A stretch of DNA of 64,000 nt from JADJPO01 sp963724535 (lineage in GTDB: Bacteria; Actinomycetota; Actinomycetes; Actinomycetales; Kineosporiaceae). This document shows positions 1-8,786 of this stretch, piece after piece. The notes beneath the pieces are model-generated. The model did not search any database and was not told where the DNA came from. It was given only the letters and a program-made list of their open reading frames with translations. The first letter of the stretch is position 1; the number at the start of each line of letters is the position of its first letter. The position numbers and the translations under genes are program-made. Location: assembly GCA_963724535.1 (NCBI GenBank), contig CAVRVD010000013.1, positions 310,001 to 374,000 of the forward strand, written 5' to 3'.

Positions 1-1110
1 CTCGAGGTGTCCCTCCAGCCGGTTGGCGACCCCGGCCAGCCAGGGCCACTCGCTGGACCAGTGCGCGACGTCGACGAGGAACGGCGGCTGCTCGCCGGCC
101 TCCTCGCGGGCCTCGCTGGTCGGGTGGTGGCGCAGGTCGGCGGTGACGTAGACGTCGGCCTGGCTGGCCCGAGCGGCTTCGAGCAGAGAGTCGCCGGCGC
201 CGCCGCAGACAGCGACCCGCTCGACGACGGCGGTCGGCTCGCCGGCGACCCGCACGCCTTGGGCCGTGGCCGGCAGGGCCTCGGCGACCAGCAGGGCGAA
301 CTCGCGCAGGGTGGTGGGTCCGGCGAGGTGACCGACCCGGCCGATCCCGCGGGAGCCCGACCAGGACGCCAGCTCGTAGACGTCGACGGCGGGCTGCTCG
401 TAGGGATGCACCTGGTGCAGGGCGGACAGCACCGACGACCGTCGGGTGCGCGGCAGCACCATCTCAACGCGCTGTTCGGCGACGTCGGCGCGCCGGCCCG
501 GCTGTCCGCTGGTCGGTGTCGCACGCCGACTGGGGACGAAGGTGCCAGTGCCCTCGGCAACGAACGCGCACCGTGAGTAGCCCCCCACCTCCCCCGCACC
601 GACCTTCGCCAGGGCGTCGACGAGCGGGTCGACGCTGTCCTGCGGCACGAAGGTGACGACCTTGTCGATCGGGTCGGGTGCGTCGGCCGACAGCGGGTGC
701 AGGTCACGCAGGCCAAGCACTCGGGCCAGGGCGTCGGACACCCCGGGGGCGGCCGCGTCGGCGTTGGTGTGCGCGGTGTACAGGGCGCACTCGGACCGGA
801 CCAACCGGTGCAGCAGGCGCCCCTTCGCCGTGGTGGCGGCCATGGCGTGCACCGGTCTGAGCAGCAGCGGATGATGGGTGATGATCAGGTCGGCCCGCCA
901 CTCCAGCGCCTCGTCGACCACCGAGGCGACCGGGTCGACCGCCAACAGCACCCGGCGCACCGACGCGGAGGGGTCGCCGCAGACCAGGCCGACCCGGTCC
1001 CAGTCCCTGGCCCAGGCTGGGTTGTACAGCCGTTCCAGGACACCGATCACCTGTCCCAGGGTGGGGTTGCGCACGTCGTTGGTCACGGAACGCACAGTAG
1101 CGCTCACCAT
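1..1110 (-). CDS. Nif3-like dinuclear metal-centre protein (3' end outside window)
   Basis: This is a NIF3/YbgI family (DUF34) protein, whose members bind two metal ions and are often annotated as GTP cyclohydrolase I type 2-like. The ATG start at 1110 gives 370 visible residues. The family metal ligands are present: a THHPLL motif in the N-terminal half, HTNAD shortly after it, and the C-terminal DVAHWSSEW near the window edge, so probably only a few residues are missing. The roughly 100-residue insert between the two halves matches the PII-like domain of long NIF3 proteins. The molecular role of the family is still poorly defined. The upstream 220 bp to tRNA-Val show no gene. Confidence 0.9.
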   Translation of the reverse strand, partial: MVSATVRSVTNDVRNPTLGQVIGVLERLYNPAWARDWDRVGLVCGDPSASVRRVLLAVDPVASVVDEALEWRADLIITHHPLLLRPVHAMAATTAKGRLLHRLVRSECALYTAHTNADAAAPGVSDALARVLGLRDLHPLSADAPDPIDKVVTFVPQDSVDPLVDALAKVGAGEVGGYSRCAFVAEGTGTFVPSRRATPTSGQPGRRADVAEQRVEMVLPRTRRSSVLSALHQVHPYEQPAVDVYELASWSGSRGIGRVGHLAGPTTLREFALLVAEALPATAQGVRVAGEPTAVVERVAVCGGAGDSLLEAARASQADVYVTADLRHHPTSEAREEAGEQPPFLVDVAHWSSEWPWLAGVANRLEGHLE

Positions 1111-1332
1111 CAGCCGCCGAGATGCACCGATCGGGCGATGACCGGAGACGTCATCACCCTCAGTGAGATTGCCCGGCATTCGGCTACGTGGCGTCATCAC
1201 CGGCGGCAGAAATGGCCGAACAGCCGACTGGCGTCGTCAAACATTCGGGACCGCCCTACGCCCCGAGATCGACGCCCGGTGCGTGAGAATCCCATCTGAC
1301 GCGTCTGAACGGCACCCGGACGAGGATCGTGG

Positions 1333-1405
1333 TGGGCCCGGCCGGACTCGAACCGACGACAACCGCGGTGTAAGCGCGGTGCTCTACCAGCTGAGCTACA
1401 GGCCC
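1333..1405 (-). tRNA. tRNA-Val (anticodon TAC)
   Basis: The reverse strand folds as a complete 73-nt cloverleaf. The acceptor stem GGGCCTG pairs with CGGGCCC, the D-arm TAGCTC..GAGC is standard, the anticodon loop reads CTTACAC with TAC, and the T-loop is TTCGAGT. The discriminator A is followed by an encoded CCA at 1330-1332. TAC decodes valine GTA/GTG. Confidence 0.95.
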
Positions 1406-1449
1406 AGAGCCGACGAGAGGCCGCCGGCGGTGACGCGATGGCGCCATCA

Positions 1450-1929
1450 TCACCCGGACAGCGTCGCGACCGCCTCCCGATAGGTGGACAGGGGCCGAGC
1501 CTGCCCCGGGCCGTTGACCACGCTCCAGCGCAGCACGCCCCCGCGGTCGACCAGGAACGAGCCCCGCTCGGCGCGTCCCGCGGACTCGGCGAACACCCCG
1601 TAGGCGCGGGCCGCCGCACCATGCGGCCAGAAGTCGGACAGGAGCGGGAAGTCGTAGCCTTCGGCCTCGGCATAGGCACGCAGTGAGTACATCGGGTCGC
1701 AGGAGACGCCGACCACCTGCACCCCGAACTCGCCCAGCTCCTCGAGGTGGTCACGCAGCTCGTCCAGCTCGCCGGTGCAGATGCCGGAGAAGGCGAACGG
1801 GAAGAACACCAACAGGACGTGTGCCGTACCCCGGAAGTCGGACAGCGCGACGTCCTGGCCGTACTGGTCGGGAAGGCGCAGGTCGGGGGCACTCTCGCCC
1901 GAACTGACCTCCGGCCGCGACGGCGTCAT
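1450..1929 (-). CDS. ahpE: AhpE-type peroxiredoxin
   Basis: This is a cytosolic thiol peroxidase that reduces hydroperoxides and peroxynitrite. The 159-residue thioredoxin fold carries the peroxidatic cysteine in FSGICTGEL (about residue 51), preceded by the conserved FFPFAFSG. The LLSDFWPHGAAARAYGVF stretch is characteristic of actinobacterial AhpE rather than generic Bcp. A mycoredoxin/mycothiol recycling partner is known for the family. Its ATG start overlaps the TGA of the upstream DUF3052 gene by 4 bp, so the two are translationally coupled. The same DUF3052-ahpE pair sits next to aceE in mycobacteria. Confidence 0.92.
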   Translation of the reverse strand: MTPSRPEVSSGESAPDLRLPDQYGQDVALSDFRGTAHVLLVFFPFAFSGICTGELDELRDHLEELGEFGVQVVGVSCDPMYSLRAYAEAEGYDFPLLSDFWPHGAAARAYGVFAESAGRAERGSFLVDRGGVLRWSVVNGPGQARPLSTYREAVATLSG

Positions 1930-2354
1930 CGACGCGGACCGCGCGGCGTTCCGAGCCGCGTACCGGTCCAGTCCTGGCAGGCGCTGACCGTGCTCATCGC
2001 ATGCAGCCCTGCGGTGGGTGCCGACTCCTCGATGTCGGAGGGCTCGACGTGATCGTCCCGACCGACCTTCGGGGTGAGCAGCCAGATCACGCCGCCCTCG
2101 GCCAGGTTGGTCGGCGCGTCGACGAGAGCGTCGATGAGGTCACCGTCGCCGTCACGCCACCAGAGCAGGACCACGTCGACGACGTCGTGTATGTCCTCGT
2201 CGAGCAGAGCGGTGCCGGTCAGGTCCTCTATCTCGGTGCGCAGGTCGTGGTCGACGTCGTCGTCGTAGCCGAACTCCTGGACGACCTGCCCGGATCGAAA
2301 ACCCAACCGGGATGCCCTCGACTGCCCCGCGGCGAACTCCGCGGTCGTACCCAC
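1926..2354 (-). CDS. DUF3052 family protein
   Basis: This is a 142-residue acidic, cytosolic actinobacterial protein of unknown function, recognised from the QVVQEFGYDDDVD segment and the WLLTPKVGRD motif typical of DUF3052 (Rv2239c-like). A GTG at 2354 is preferred because a good AGGAGG lies 9 nt upstream; another in-frame GTG at 2360 is only 3 nt from that site, and the open frame continues to 2405. It is first in an operon with ahpE and divergent from aceE, an arrangement conserved in other actinobacteria, which hints at a link to redox or central carbon metabolism but does not prove it. Confidence 0.85.
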   Translation of the reverse strand: MGTTAEFAAGQSRASRLGFRSGQVVQEFGYDDDVDHDLRTEIEDLTGTALLDEDIHDVVDVVLLWWRDGDGDLIDALVDAPTNLAEGGVIWLLTPKVGRDDHVEPSDIEESAPTAGLHAMSTVSACQDWTGTRLGTPRGPRR

Positions 2355-2623
2355 TGGCACTGCCCTCCTGTGTGCTGCCCTGTAGCGACGTGGAGGCCAC
2401 CCCACGCCACGCGCCGCCTATGCCGACCACGCTAGTGGACTGCACCCCGGCCGGTGCGCGCAACACCCGGCAACCGGGACTGTGTGCGCCGAGCCTGGAT
2501 CGGCGCCGTGGCGAAGTCGCTCCCCGGGGTCGATCCGCGACAGACTGACCCCCGCTGGAGATGACGACGGGGCCCCCTGCGGGGAGGATTGCAGCACGCC
2601 CGTCCACCCCATCGGGACCGTCT

Positions 2624-2636
2624 ATCGATTATCGAT
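2624..2636. promoter_or_regulatory. AT-rich palindrome in the DUF3052/aceE divergent region
   Basis: ATCGATTATCGAT reads the same on both strands except for the central base. It stands out as an AT-rich island in a roughly 70% GC region, 34 bp upstream of the aceE start in the 315-bp divergent intergenic segment. A regulator-binding or promoter role is inferred from position and symmetry; no specific regulator is recognised. The rest of the segment shows no gene. Confidence 0.35.
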
Positions 2637-2669
2637 GCGACCGCGTTGATGCCGTTGAAAGGACTCGCC

Positions 2670-5405
2670 GTGGCGAACAAGCAGGGACCCATCCTCAACG
2701 GTCTGCCGAGCCACCTGCCGGACATCGACCCGGACGAGACCACCGAATGGCTGGAGTCACTGGACGGCGCCGTCGCGGAACGAGGACGAGAGCGCGCCCG
2801 GTACCTGATGCTCGCGCTGCTGCAGCGGGCCCGGGAACAGGGCGTCGGCGTCCCCAGCCTGTCCCAGACCGACTACATCAACACCATCCCGCCGGAGCGC
2901 GAGCCCTGGTTCCCCGGCGACGAGGAGGCGGAGCGGGCCTATCGCCGGTGGATCCGCTGGAACGCCGCGGTCATGGTGCACCGCGCGCAACGACCAGGGA
3001 TCGCGGTGGGCGGACACATCTCCACCTACGCCTCCTCGGCCACCCTCTACGAGGTCGGCTTCAACCACTTCTTCCGCGGCAAGGACCACGCCGGCGGGGG
3101 CGACCAGATCTTCATCCAGGGTCACGCCTCCCCCGGGATCTACGCTCGAGCCTTCCTCGAGGGCAGGCTGAACGAGGCCCAGCTGGACGGGTTCCGCCAG
3201 GAGAAGTCGCACCCCAGCGGAGGTCTGCCCTCCTACCCGCACCCGCGCCTGATGCCCGACTTCTGGGAGTTCCCCACCGTCTCCATGGGACTGGGCCCGA
3301 TCAATGCCATCTACCAGGCGCAGTTCAACAAGTACCTGCATGGCCGTGGGATCAAGGACACCTCTCAGCAGCAGGTCTGGGCCTTTCTCGGCGACGGCGA
3401 GATGGACGAGCCGGAGAGTCGCGGCGCCCTGCAGCTGGCCGCCTACGAGGAGCTGGACAACCTCACGTTCGTCGTCAACTGCAACCTGCAGCGCCTGGAC
3501 GGTCCGGTCCGCGGCAACGGCAAGATCATCCAGGAGCTGGAGGCGTTCTTCCGGGGCGCCGGCTGGAACGTGATCAAGGTGATCTGGGGCCGGGAGTGGG
3601 ACCCGCTGCTGGCCGCCGACCGCGACCAGGCCCTGGTCAACGTGATGAACACGACCCGGGACGGCGACTACCAGACCTTCCGCGCCGAGGACGGCGCCTA
3701 CATCCGTGAGCACTTCTTCGGCCGAGACCCACGCACCCGCCGGCTCGTGGAGTCGATGAGCGACGACGACATCTGGAACCTGCGCCGCGGCGGGCACGAC
3801 TACCGCAAGGTGCACGCGGCCTACAAGGCGGCCGTTGAGCACACCGGCCAGCCAACGGTGATCTTGGCCAAGACGGTCAAGGGCTGGACGCTCGGGCCCA
3901 GCTTCGCCGGGCGCAACGCGACCCACCAGATGAAGAAGTTCAGCATGCAGGACCTCACCCAGCTCCGGGACCGGCTGAAGATCCCCATCACCGACGACCA
4001 GCTGCAGGCCGACCCCTACCTGCCGCCCTACTACAACCCGGGCTCCGGCGACGAGGTCATCCAGCACCTGCGCGAGGTCCGGCGCAACCTCGGCGGCCCG
4101 CTGCCCGATCGCCGGGTGAGTTCGGCGTCGTTGAAGCTGCCCGAGGAGAGCTCCTACGAGGTCGTCCGCCGCGGGTCGGGCAAGCAGGCCGTGGCCACCA
4201 CGATGGCGTTCGTCCGGCTGCTGCGTGACGTCATGCGGGACAAGGACTTCGGGGGCAGAGTCGTCCCGATCATCCCCGACGAGGCACGCACGTTCGGCAT
4301 GGACTCGTTCTTCCCGACGGCGAAGATCTACAACCCGCACGGACAGCAGTACTCCTCGGTCGACCGCGACCTGATGTTGGCCTACAAGGAGTCCACGTCC
4401 GGGCAGATCCTGCACCTGGGCATCAACGAGGCCGGCTCGCTGTCGGCGTTCACGGCCGCCGGGTCCTCCTACGCCACCCACGGCGAGCCGATGGTGCCGA
4501 TCTACATCTTCTACTCGATGTTCGGCTTCCAGCGCACCGGCGACGCCCTGTGGGCGGCGGCGGACCAGATGTGCCGGGGCTTCGTGATCGGTGCCACGGC
4601 CGGCCGCACGACCTTGACCGGCGAGGGTCTGCAGCACGCCGACGGCCACTCCCCGCTGCTGGCTTCGACCAACCCGGCCACGGTCATCTACGACCCGGCC
4701 TATGGCTACGAGATCGGCCGCATCGTCGCGGACGGGCTGCGGCGGATGTTCGGGGAGTCGCCGGAGAACGTCTTCTACTACCTGACCGTCTACAACGAGC
4801 CGTACCCGCAGCCGCCCGAGCCGGAGAACCTGGACGTCGAGGGACTGCTCAAAGGCATGTACCGGCTGGCGCCGGCCGAAGACACCGACGGCAGGCCACG
4901 CGTCCAACTACTGGGTTCGGGGGTCGCCCTGCCCTGGGTGCTGGAGGCACAGCAGCTCCTGGCCCGGGATTGGGGCGTGGCCGCGGACGTGTGGAGCGTG
5001 ACCAGCTGGACCGAGCTGCGCCGCGACGCCCTGCACTGCGACGAGCAGGCGTTTCTGCACCCCGACCAGGACGCCCCGGAGCCGTTCCTCGTCGAACGGC
5101 TCAAGAACGCGGCGGGCCCCGTGGTGGCGGTCAGCGACTACATGCGCCAGGTGCCCGACCAGATCGCCCAGTGGGTCCCGGGCGACTACACCTCACTCGG
5201 GGCCGATGGGTTCGGCTTCTCCGACACCCGCCCTGCGGCCCGGCGCTACTTCCACATCGACGGCCCGTCGGTCGCTGCCGCCGCGCTGCGCCAGCTGGCC
5301 CGCCGCGGCGAGGTGGACGCTCACGCCCCCGGCCACGCGGTGCAGAAGTACCGGCTGGACGACGTGACGGCGGGAACCAGCGGCACGACCGGCGGCGACG
5401 CCTGA
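2670..5405 (+). CDS. aceE: Pyruvate dehydrogenase E1 component, homodimeric type
   Basis: AceE performs the thiamine-diphosphate-dependent decarboxylation of pyruvate and acetylates the lipoyl group of E2, feeding acetyl-CoA to the TCA cycle and fatty acid synthesis. The 911-residue product has the family length. The ThDP motif is clear: GDGEMDEPESRG (about residue 240) followed by VVNCNLQRLDGPVRG. QKYRLD near the C-terminus and the GLQHADGHSP loop also fit. The GTG start at 2670 is chosen over the in-frame ATG at 2649 because GAAAGGA lies 6 nt upstream. It is monocistronic and close to the FAS-II genes that use its product. Confidence 0.97.
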   Translation: MANKQGPILNGLPSHLPDIDPDETTEWLESLDGAVAERGRERARYLMLALLQRAREQGVGVPSLSQTDYINTIPPEREPWFPGDEEAERAYRRWIRWNAAVMVHRAQRPGIAVGGHISTYASSATLYEVGFNHFFRGKDHAGGGDQIFIQGHASPGIYARAFLEGRLNEAQLDGFRQEKSHPSGGLPSYPHPRLMPDFWEFPTVSMGLGPINAIYQAQFNKYLHGRGIKDTSQQQVWAFLGDGEMDEPESRGALQLAAYEELDNLTFVVNCNLQRLDGPVRGNGKIIQELEAFFRGAGWNVIKVIWGREWDPLLAADRDQALVNVMNTTRDGDYQTFRAEDGAYIREHFFGRDPRTRRLVESMSDDDIWNLRRGGHDYRKVHAAYKAAVEHTGQPTVILAKTVKGWTLGPSFAGRNATHQMKKFSMQDLTQLRDRLKIPITDDQLQADPYLPPYYNPGSGDEVIQHLREVRRNLGGPLPDRRVSSASLKLPEESSYEVVRRGSGKQAVATTMAFVRLLRDVMRDKDFGGRVVPIIPDEARTFGMDSFFPTAKIYNPHGQQYSSVDRDLMLAYKESTSGQILHLGINEAGSLSAFTAAGSSYATHGEPMVPIYIFYSMFGFQRTGDALWAAADQMCRGFVIGATAGRTTLTGEGLQHADGHSPLLASTNPATVIYDPAYGYEIGRIVADGLRRMFGESPENVFYYLTVYNEPYPQPPEPENLDVEGLLKGMYRLAPAEDTDGRPRVQLLGSGVALPWVLEAQQLLARDWGVAADVWSVTSWTELRRDALHCDEQAFLHPDQDAPEPFLVERLKNAAGPVVAVSDYMRQVPDQIAQWVPGDYTSLGADGFGFSDTRPAARRYFHIDGPSVAAAALRQLARRGEVDAHAPGHAVQKYRLDDVTAGTSGTTGGDA

Positions 5406-5498
5406 GGACTGCCGTCCCGAGGTGTGACTGCCGGATCTGACCGGTTCTCGCGGCGGGGGCTGACTGCTCAGGGCCCCCTCGGCGGGCTGGAGCGGGGT

Positions 5499-6269
5499 TC
5501 AGCTGCGCCGGAACGGGTTGCGGCCGGAGGCCGCACGCAGCTCGCGCAGGTCGATGAGCGGGATCCCGCCGGCCGGGGTCCGCGGCGGCAGTTGTGCCTC
5601 GGCACGGTCGATCAGCGGGGCCAGCTCGACCCTGATCTGTTCGGCACCAGCGCTGTCGGGATGGCTGGCCAGGGCCGACAGGTGACGGCGCGCGTCCCCC
5701 ACCCGTCCGGCCTCGATCGCCGCCTCGACGACCTGGCGACCGGCGGCCAGCGAGTGCTCACGGGGGCGCCAGTGCCCGGTGGCCAGGTTCACCGCGTCGC
5801 CCGGCATCCGTTCCTCGCGCAGCATCACCAGCCCGGCGGCCAACGCCTGGCCCTCGCTGTCCCGGTCGGCGGCAGTGCCCAGCCGACGCAGGGCCGCCTC
5901 ACGGTCGTCACGGATGGACAACCTGGCCAGCTCGATCAACGGGTACCAGGCCCGTCCCGAGTGGGCGAGCTCCTCGGCCAGGGACCACACCGCGTCGTCA
6001 GCGGCCCGCTGCGGGTCGCCACCGGTCTGGGACTCACCCCCAGAACGGCGCACGATGTCGGCGAGGTCGCGGAAGGCGTCAGGGTCGTTGGGGTCTTCGT
6101 GCAGCCGCTCCCACAGCGCGGCCTCGACGGACTCGTCGACCGGCGCGACCTCGACGGTCGTGGGCAGGCGCACCGGGTCCTGCGGGGCGGGAGGGGCGGG
6201 CGGGGGCGTCGCGGTCCCACCTGCGGACGTCGGTCTCGTACCGCGAAGCAACCTGTCCAGGAATCCCAT
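5499..6269 (-). CDS. Tetratricopeptide-like helical protein, function unknown
   Basis: This 256-residue soluble protein begins MGFLDRLLRG followed by a Pro/Ala-rich linker (residues about 15-35). The remainder is alpha-helical with repeated helix pairs of TPR/HEAT character (RDLADIVRRSGG, SLAEELAHSGRAWYPLIELARLSI, AGRQVVEAAIEAGR). No catalytic motif is visible. The ATG at 6269 is preferred over a longer open frame because the protein-like pattern begins there and GGGAG lies about 10 nt upstream. It is convergent with aceE and divergent from the ppk2 locus. A scaffold or interaction role is only a guess from the helical repeats. Confidence 0.75.
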   Translation of the reverse strand: MGFLDRLLRGTRPTSAGGTATPPPAPPAPQDPVRLPTTVEVAPVDESVEAALWERLHEDPNDPDAFRDLADIVRRSGGESQTGGDPQRAADDAVWSLAEELAHSGRAWYPLIELARLSIRDDREAALRRLGTAADRDSEGQALAAGLVMLREERMPGDAVNLATGHWRPREHSLAAGRQVVEAAIEAGRVGDARRHLSALASHPDSAGAEQIRVELAPLIDRAEAQLPPRTPAGGIPLIDLRELRAASGRNPFRRS

Positions 6270-6432
6270 GACGCTTCCACTCCCTTTCGTCGGGCCCGCT
6301 GTCGACACTAGCCCGCGGCACCGACAGGGGCGAAACACAGCGCCGTCGTTCCCTCCTCCAGCGCAGGCCGGCAGGCCGTCTTGTGACGTGTAGACCTTGC
6401 GCATGCGCGCGGCCACGCGCTGAAGTGGGCCT

Positions 6433-7394
6433 ATGGCTGACACAGGCACTGCGGGCACGGGCAAGAAGTCCTTTTCGGCCGCCACGGCGGAGGGCAAGGT
6501 GCGCCGACTCAGTCGGCGCGACTACGAGAACGAGCTACTGCGCCTGCAGAACGAGCTGGTCCAGGTGCAGGAGTGGGTCAAGGCGACCGGGCAGCGTGTC
6601 GTGGTCGTCTTCGAGGGCCGCGACGCCGCCGGGAAGGGCAGCACCATCAAGCGCGTCACCGAGTTCCTCAACCCCCGCGTCGCCCGCATCGTGGCCCTGC
6701 CGATGCCGACCGAGCGGCAACGCACCCAGTGGTACTTCCAGCGCTACGTCGAGCAGCTACCGGCGGCCGGGGAGATCGCCCTGTTCGACCGGTCCTGGTA
6801 CAACCGGGCCGGGGTCGAGCGGGTCATGGGGTTCTGCACACGCCGAGGAGTACCGCCGGTTCCTGCATCAGTGCCCGAACTTCGAGCGGATGCTGGTCGA
6901 GGACGGCATCCTGCTGCGCAAGTACTGGTTCTCGGTGAGCGACGAGGAGCAGGAGCGACGCTTCCAGTCGCGGGTCCGCGACCCGCTGCGGCGCTGGAAG
7001 TTCTCGCCCAACGACCTGCTCACCCGGGACAAGTGGGTCGACTTCTCCCGGGCGAAGGACGAGATGTTCGTCCACACCGACATCCCCGAGGCTCCGTGGT
7101 ACGTGATCGAGGCCGACATCAAGCGGCATGCGCGCCTCAATATGATCGCCCACCTGCTGTCCACGCTGCCCTACGAACGGATCCAGCCCCCGCCCATCCA
7201 CCTCCCCCCACGCCCGCGGGCCGAGGACTACGACCGCCCGCCGCGGGAGCTCTTCACCCGGTGCCCGACCACGCCGAGCGCCTGGCCGTCGAGGACGATG
7301 CACCGAAGGCCGACAAGGGGGCCAAGGCAGGCACAAGGGGCACAAGGGAAGAACAAGGACAGACCAGACCAAGGCCGCGACCGGCGCAGGTTGA
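6433..7394 (+). pseudogene. ppk2: Polyphosphate kinase 2, interrupted by frameshifts
   Basis: The product resembles class I PPK2, which makes NTPs from NDPs and polyphosphate. Frame 1 from the ATG at 6433 encodes Walker A GRDAAGKG (residues 62-69), the lid region LPMPTERQRTQWYFQRY and Walker B FDRSWYNRAGVERVMGFCT. Homology then moves to frame 2 at 6838-6841 (one extra base in ACAC) with EEYRRFLHQCPNFERML through RPPRELFT. It returns to frame 1 at 7259-7261 (one base missing before GTGCCCGACCAC). After that frame 1 has no stop before the next gene; a Lys/Arg-rich tail with a stop at 7394 exists in frame 3. The end is therefore arbitrary. The gene is either decayed or carries sequencing errors. 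Confidence 0.75.
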
Positions 7395-7428
7395 GACGCG
7401 TCGACGGCCTCTCACCTCGGGGCCGCCG

Positions 7429-8706
7429 TTGGTCGAGCTCGACCGAACGACCTCGGAGCGGCATCGGCGAGACGGTCGCGGAGCGCCTCGCCCACCAGGG
7501 CAGCAACCCTCGGCAGGACGGCCGTCGGCGTCGACCAGGTCGACACCGTCGGTCACCGACCCGACGCTGCTGCGACTGCGCCGGGGCGTCGGCCCCCTGG
7601 CCACCGCCGCCGTCCAGCGCATGGACGAGCAACTCGGCTGGTACCGGGCGCTGAGCCCGCAGGACCGGTCCTGGGTGGGCCTGATAGCCCATGCCGGGAT
7701 CACCGAGTTCGTCGACTGGTACCGCCGGCCGGGCGACGCCGTCCAAGTCACCGAGTCGGTCTTCGGTGCCGCGCCCCGCGAGCTCACCCGGTCGATCTCG
7801 CTGCAGCAGACCCTCGATCTGCTGCGGATCGTCGTCGACGTGATCGAGGAGCAGGCCAGCCTGCACGTGGCGCCGGGGGCCCAGCAGGCAGTCCGCGAGG
7901 CCGTGCTGCGCTTCTCGCGGGAGGTGGCCTTCGCCGCCGCACAGGTCTACGCGCGGGCCGCGGAGAGCCGCGGCGCCTGGGACGCCCGGCTGGAGGCGCT
8001 GGTCGTCGACGCGCTGGTGCGTGATGAGGCGGACGAGGACCTGCACTCCCGGGCCGCGGCACTCGGCTGGTCCGCCACCGACCGGGTCGTGGTGATCGCC
8101 GGGACGGTTCTGCGTGAGGGGATGGCCGACGTCGTGCCACAGCTGCGCCGCCAGGCCGTCGCCGCGGGCGCCGACGTGCTGGTCGGGGTGCAGGGACGCC
8201 GGCTGCTCGTCGTCCTCGGCCACGCCGAGGACCCGCTGCGGCTGGCGCCCGCCCTGAGCGCCTACGTCGGGCCGGGACCGGTGGTGACCGGACCGGTGGT
8301 GGCCGGCCTGGCCGACGCCGGCCGGTCTGCCCAGGCGGCCGTCGCCGGGCTCTCGGCGGCCCGCGCCCGGCCCGACGCCCCGCGCCCGGTCGCCGCCGAC
8401 GAGCTGCTGCCCGAGCGGTTGCTGGACGGCGACCCGCTGGCCGCTCCGGAGCTGATCGCCCGTGGCTACGCCCCACTGGCCGCCCTGGGCGACGACGTCC
8501 TGCTGGTCACCGCACAGACGTATCTCACTGCGGGCTCATCGATCGAGGGCGCGGCGCGGCTGCTGTTCGTCCATCCCAACACCGTGCGCTACCGGCTGCG
8601 CCGGGTGGGTGACCTCACCGGCTGGGATCCCCACGACCCACGGGAGGGCTTCACCCTGCGCACGGCGATCATCGCGGGCCTGCTCGAACGTTCGGCGCAT
8701 TTGTAG
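7429..8706 (+). CDS. fasR: PucR-family fatty-acid synthesis regulator, FasR/MabR type
   Basis: Homologues (Streptomyces FasR, mycobacterial MabR/Rv2242) control the adjacent fatty acid synthase operon. A family-specific N-terminal region (LATAAVQRMDEQLGWYRALSP) is followed by a GGDEF-like middle and a C-terminal PucR helix-turn-helix (AARLLFVHPNTVRYRLRRVG, last about 50 residues). The start is uncertain. TTG at 7429 is the only ATG/GTG/TTG codon in frame that keeps the conserved N-terminus (VTDPTLL at 7552), giving 425 residues; the next ATG, at 7621, would remove it. The frame is open into the damaged ppk2 gene, so an indel may also hide the true start. It lies 80 bp ahead of fabD on the same strand. 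Confidence 0.85.
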   Translation: MVELDRTTSERHRRDGRGAPRPPGQQPSAGRPSASTRSTPSVTDPTLLRLRRGVGPLATAAVQRMDEQLGWYRALSPQDRSWVGLIAHAGITEFVDWYRRPGDAVQVTESVFGAAPRELTRSISLQQTLDLLRIVVDVIEEQASLHVAPGAQQAVREAVLRFSREVAFAAAQVYARAAESRGAWDARLEALVVDALVRDEADEDLHSRAAALGWSATDRVVVIAGTVLREGMADVVPQLRRQAVAAGADVLVGVQGRRLLVVLGHAEDPLRLAPALSAYVGPGPVVTGPVVAGLADAGRSAQAAVAGLSAARARPDAPRPVAADELLPERLLDGDPLAAPELIARGYAPLAALGDDVLLVTAQTYLTAGSSIEGAARLLFVHPNTVRYRLRRVGDLTGWDPHDPREGFTLRTAIIAGLLERSAHL

Positions 8707-8717
8707 GGTTCTGACAA
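8701..8717. promoter_or_regulatory. Candidate FasR operator upstream of fabD
   Basis: The dyad TTGT-N9-ACAA overlaps the fasR stop codon and lies 70 bp upstream of the fabD GTG. Streptomyces FasR and mycobacterial MabR act at the promoter of this operon, so a symmetric site here is expected. The 4-bp arms alone are weak evidence and the assignment is inferred from location. Confidence 0.35.
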
Positions 8718-8786
8718 GGACCTTTGGGTCAGGTTCGTCGGTCGTCGGGTACCGGACGACCGGTGAGACAGGGCAGGCTAGGGGCC

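Noticed and set aside
2757..4907. A 716-codon open frame antisense to aceE
   Set aside because: It mirrors aceE codon structure in very GC-rich DNA; its translation is low-complexity Val/Asp/Arg/Gly without any family motif.
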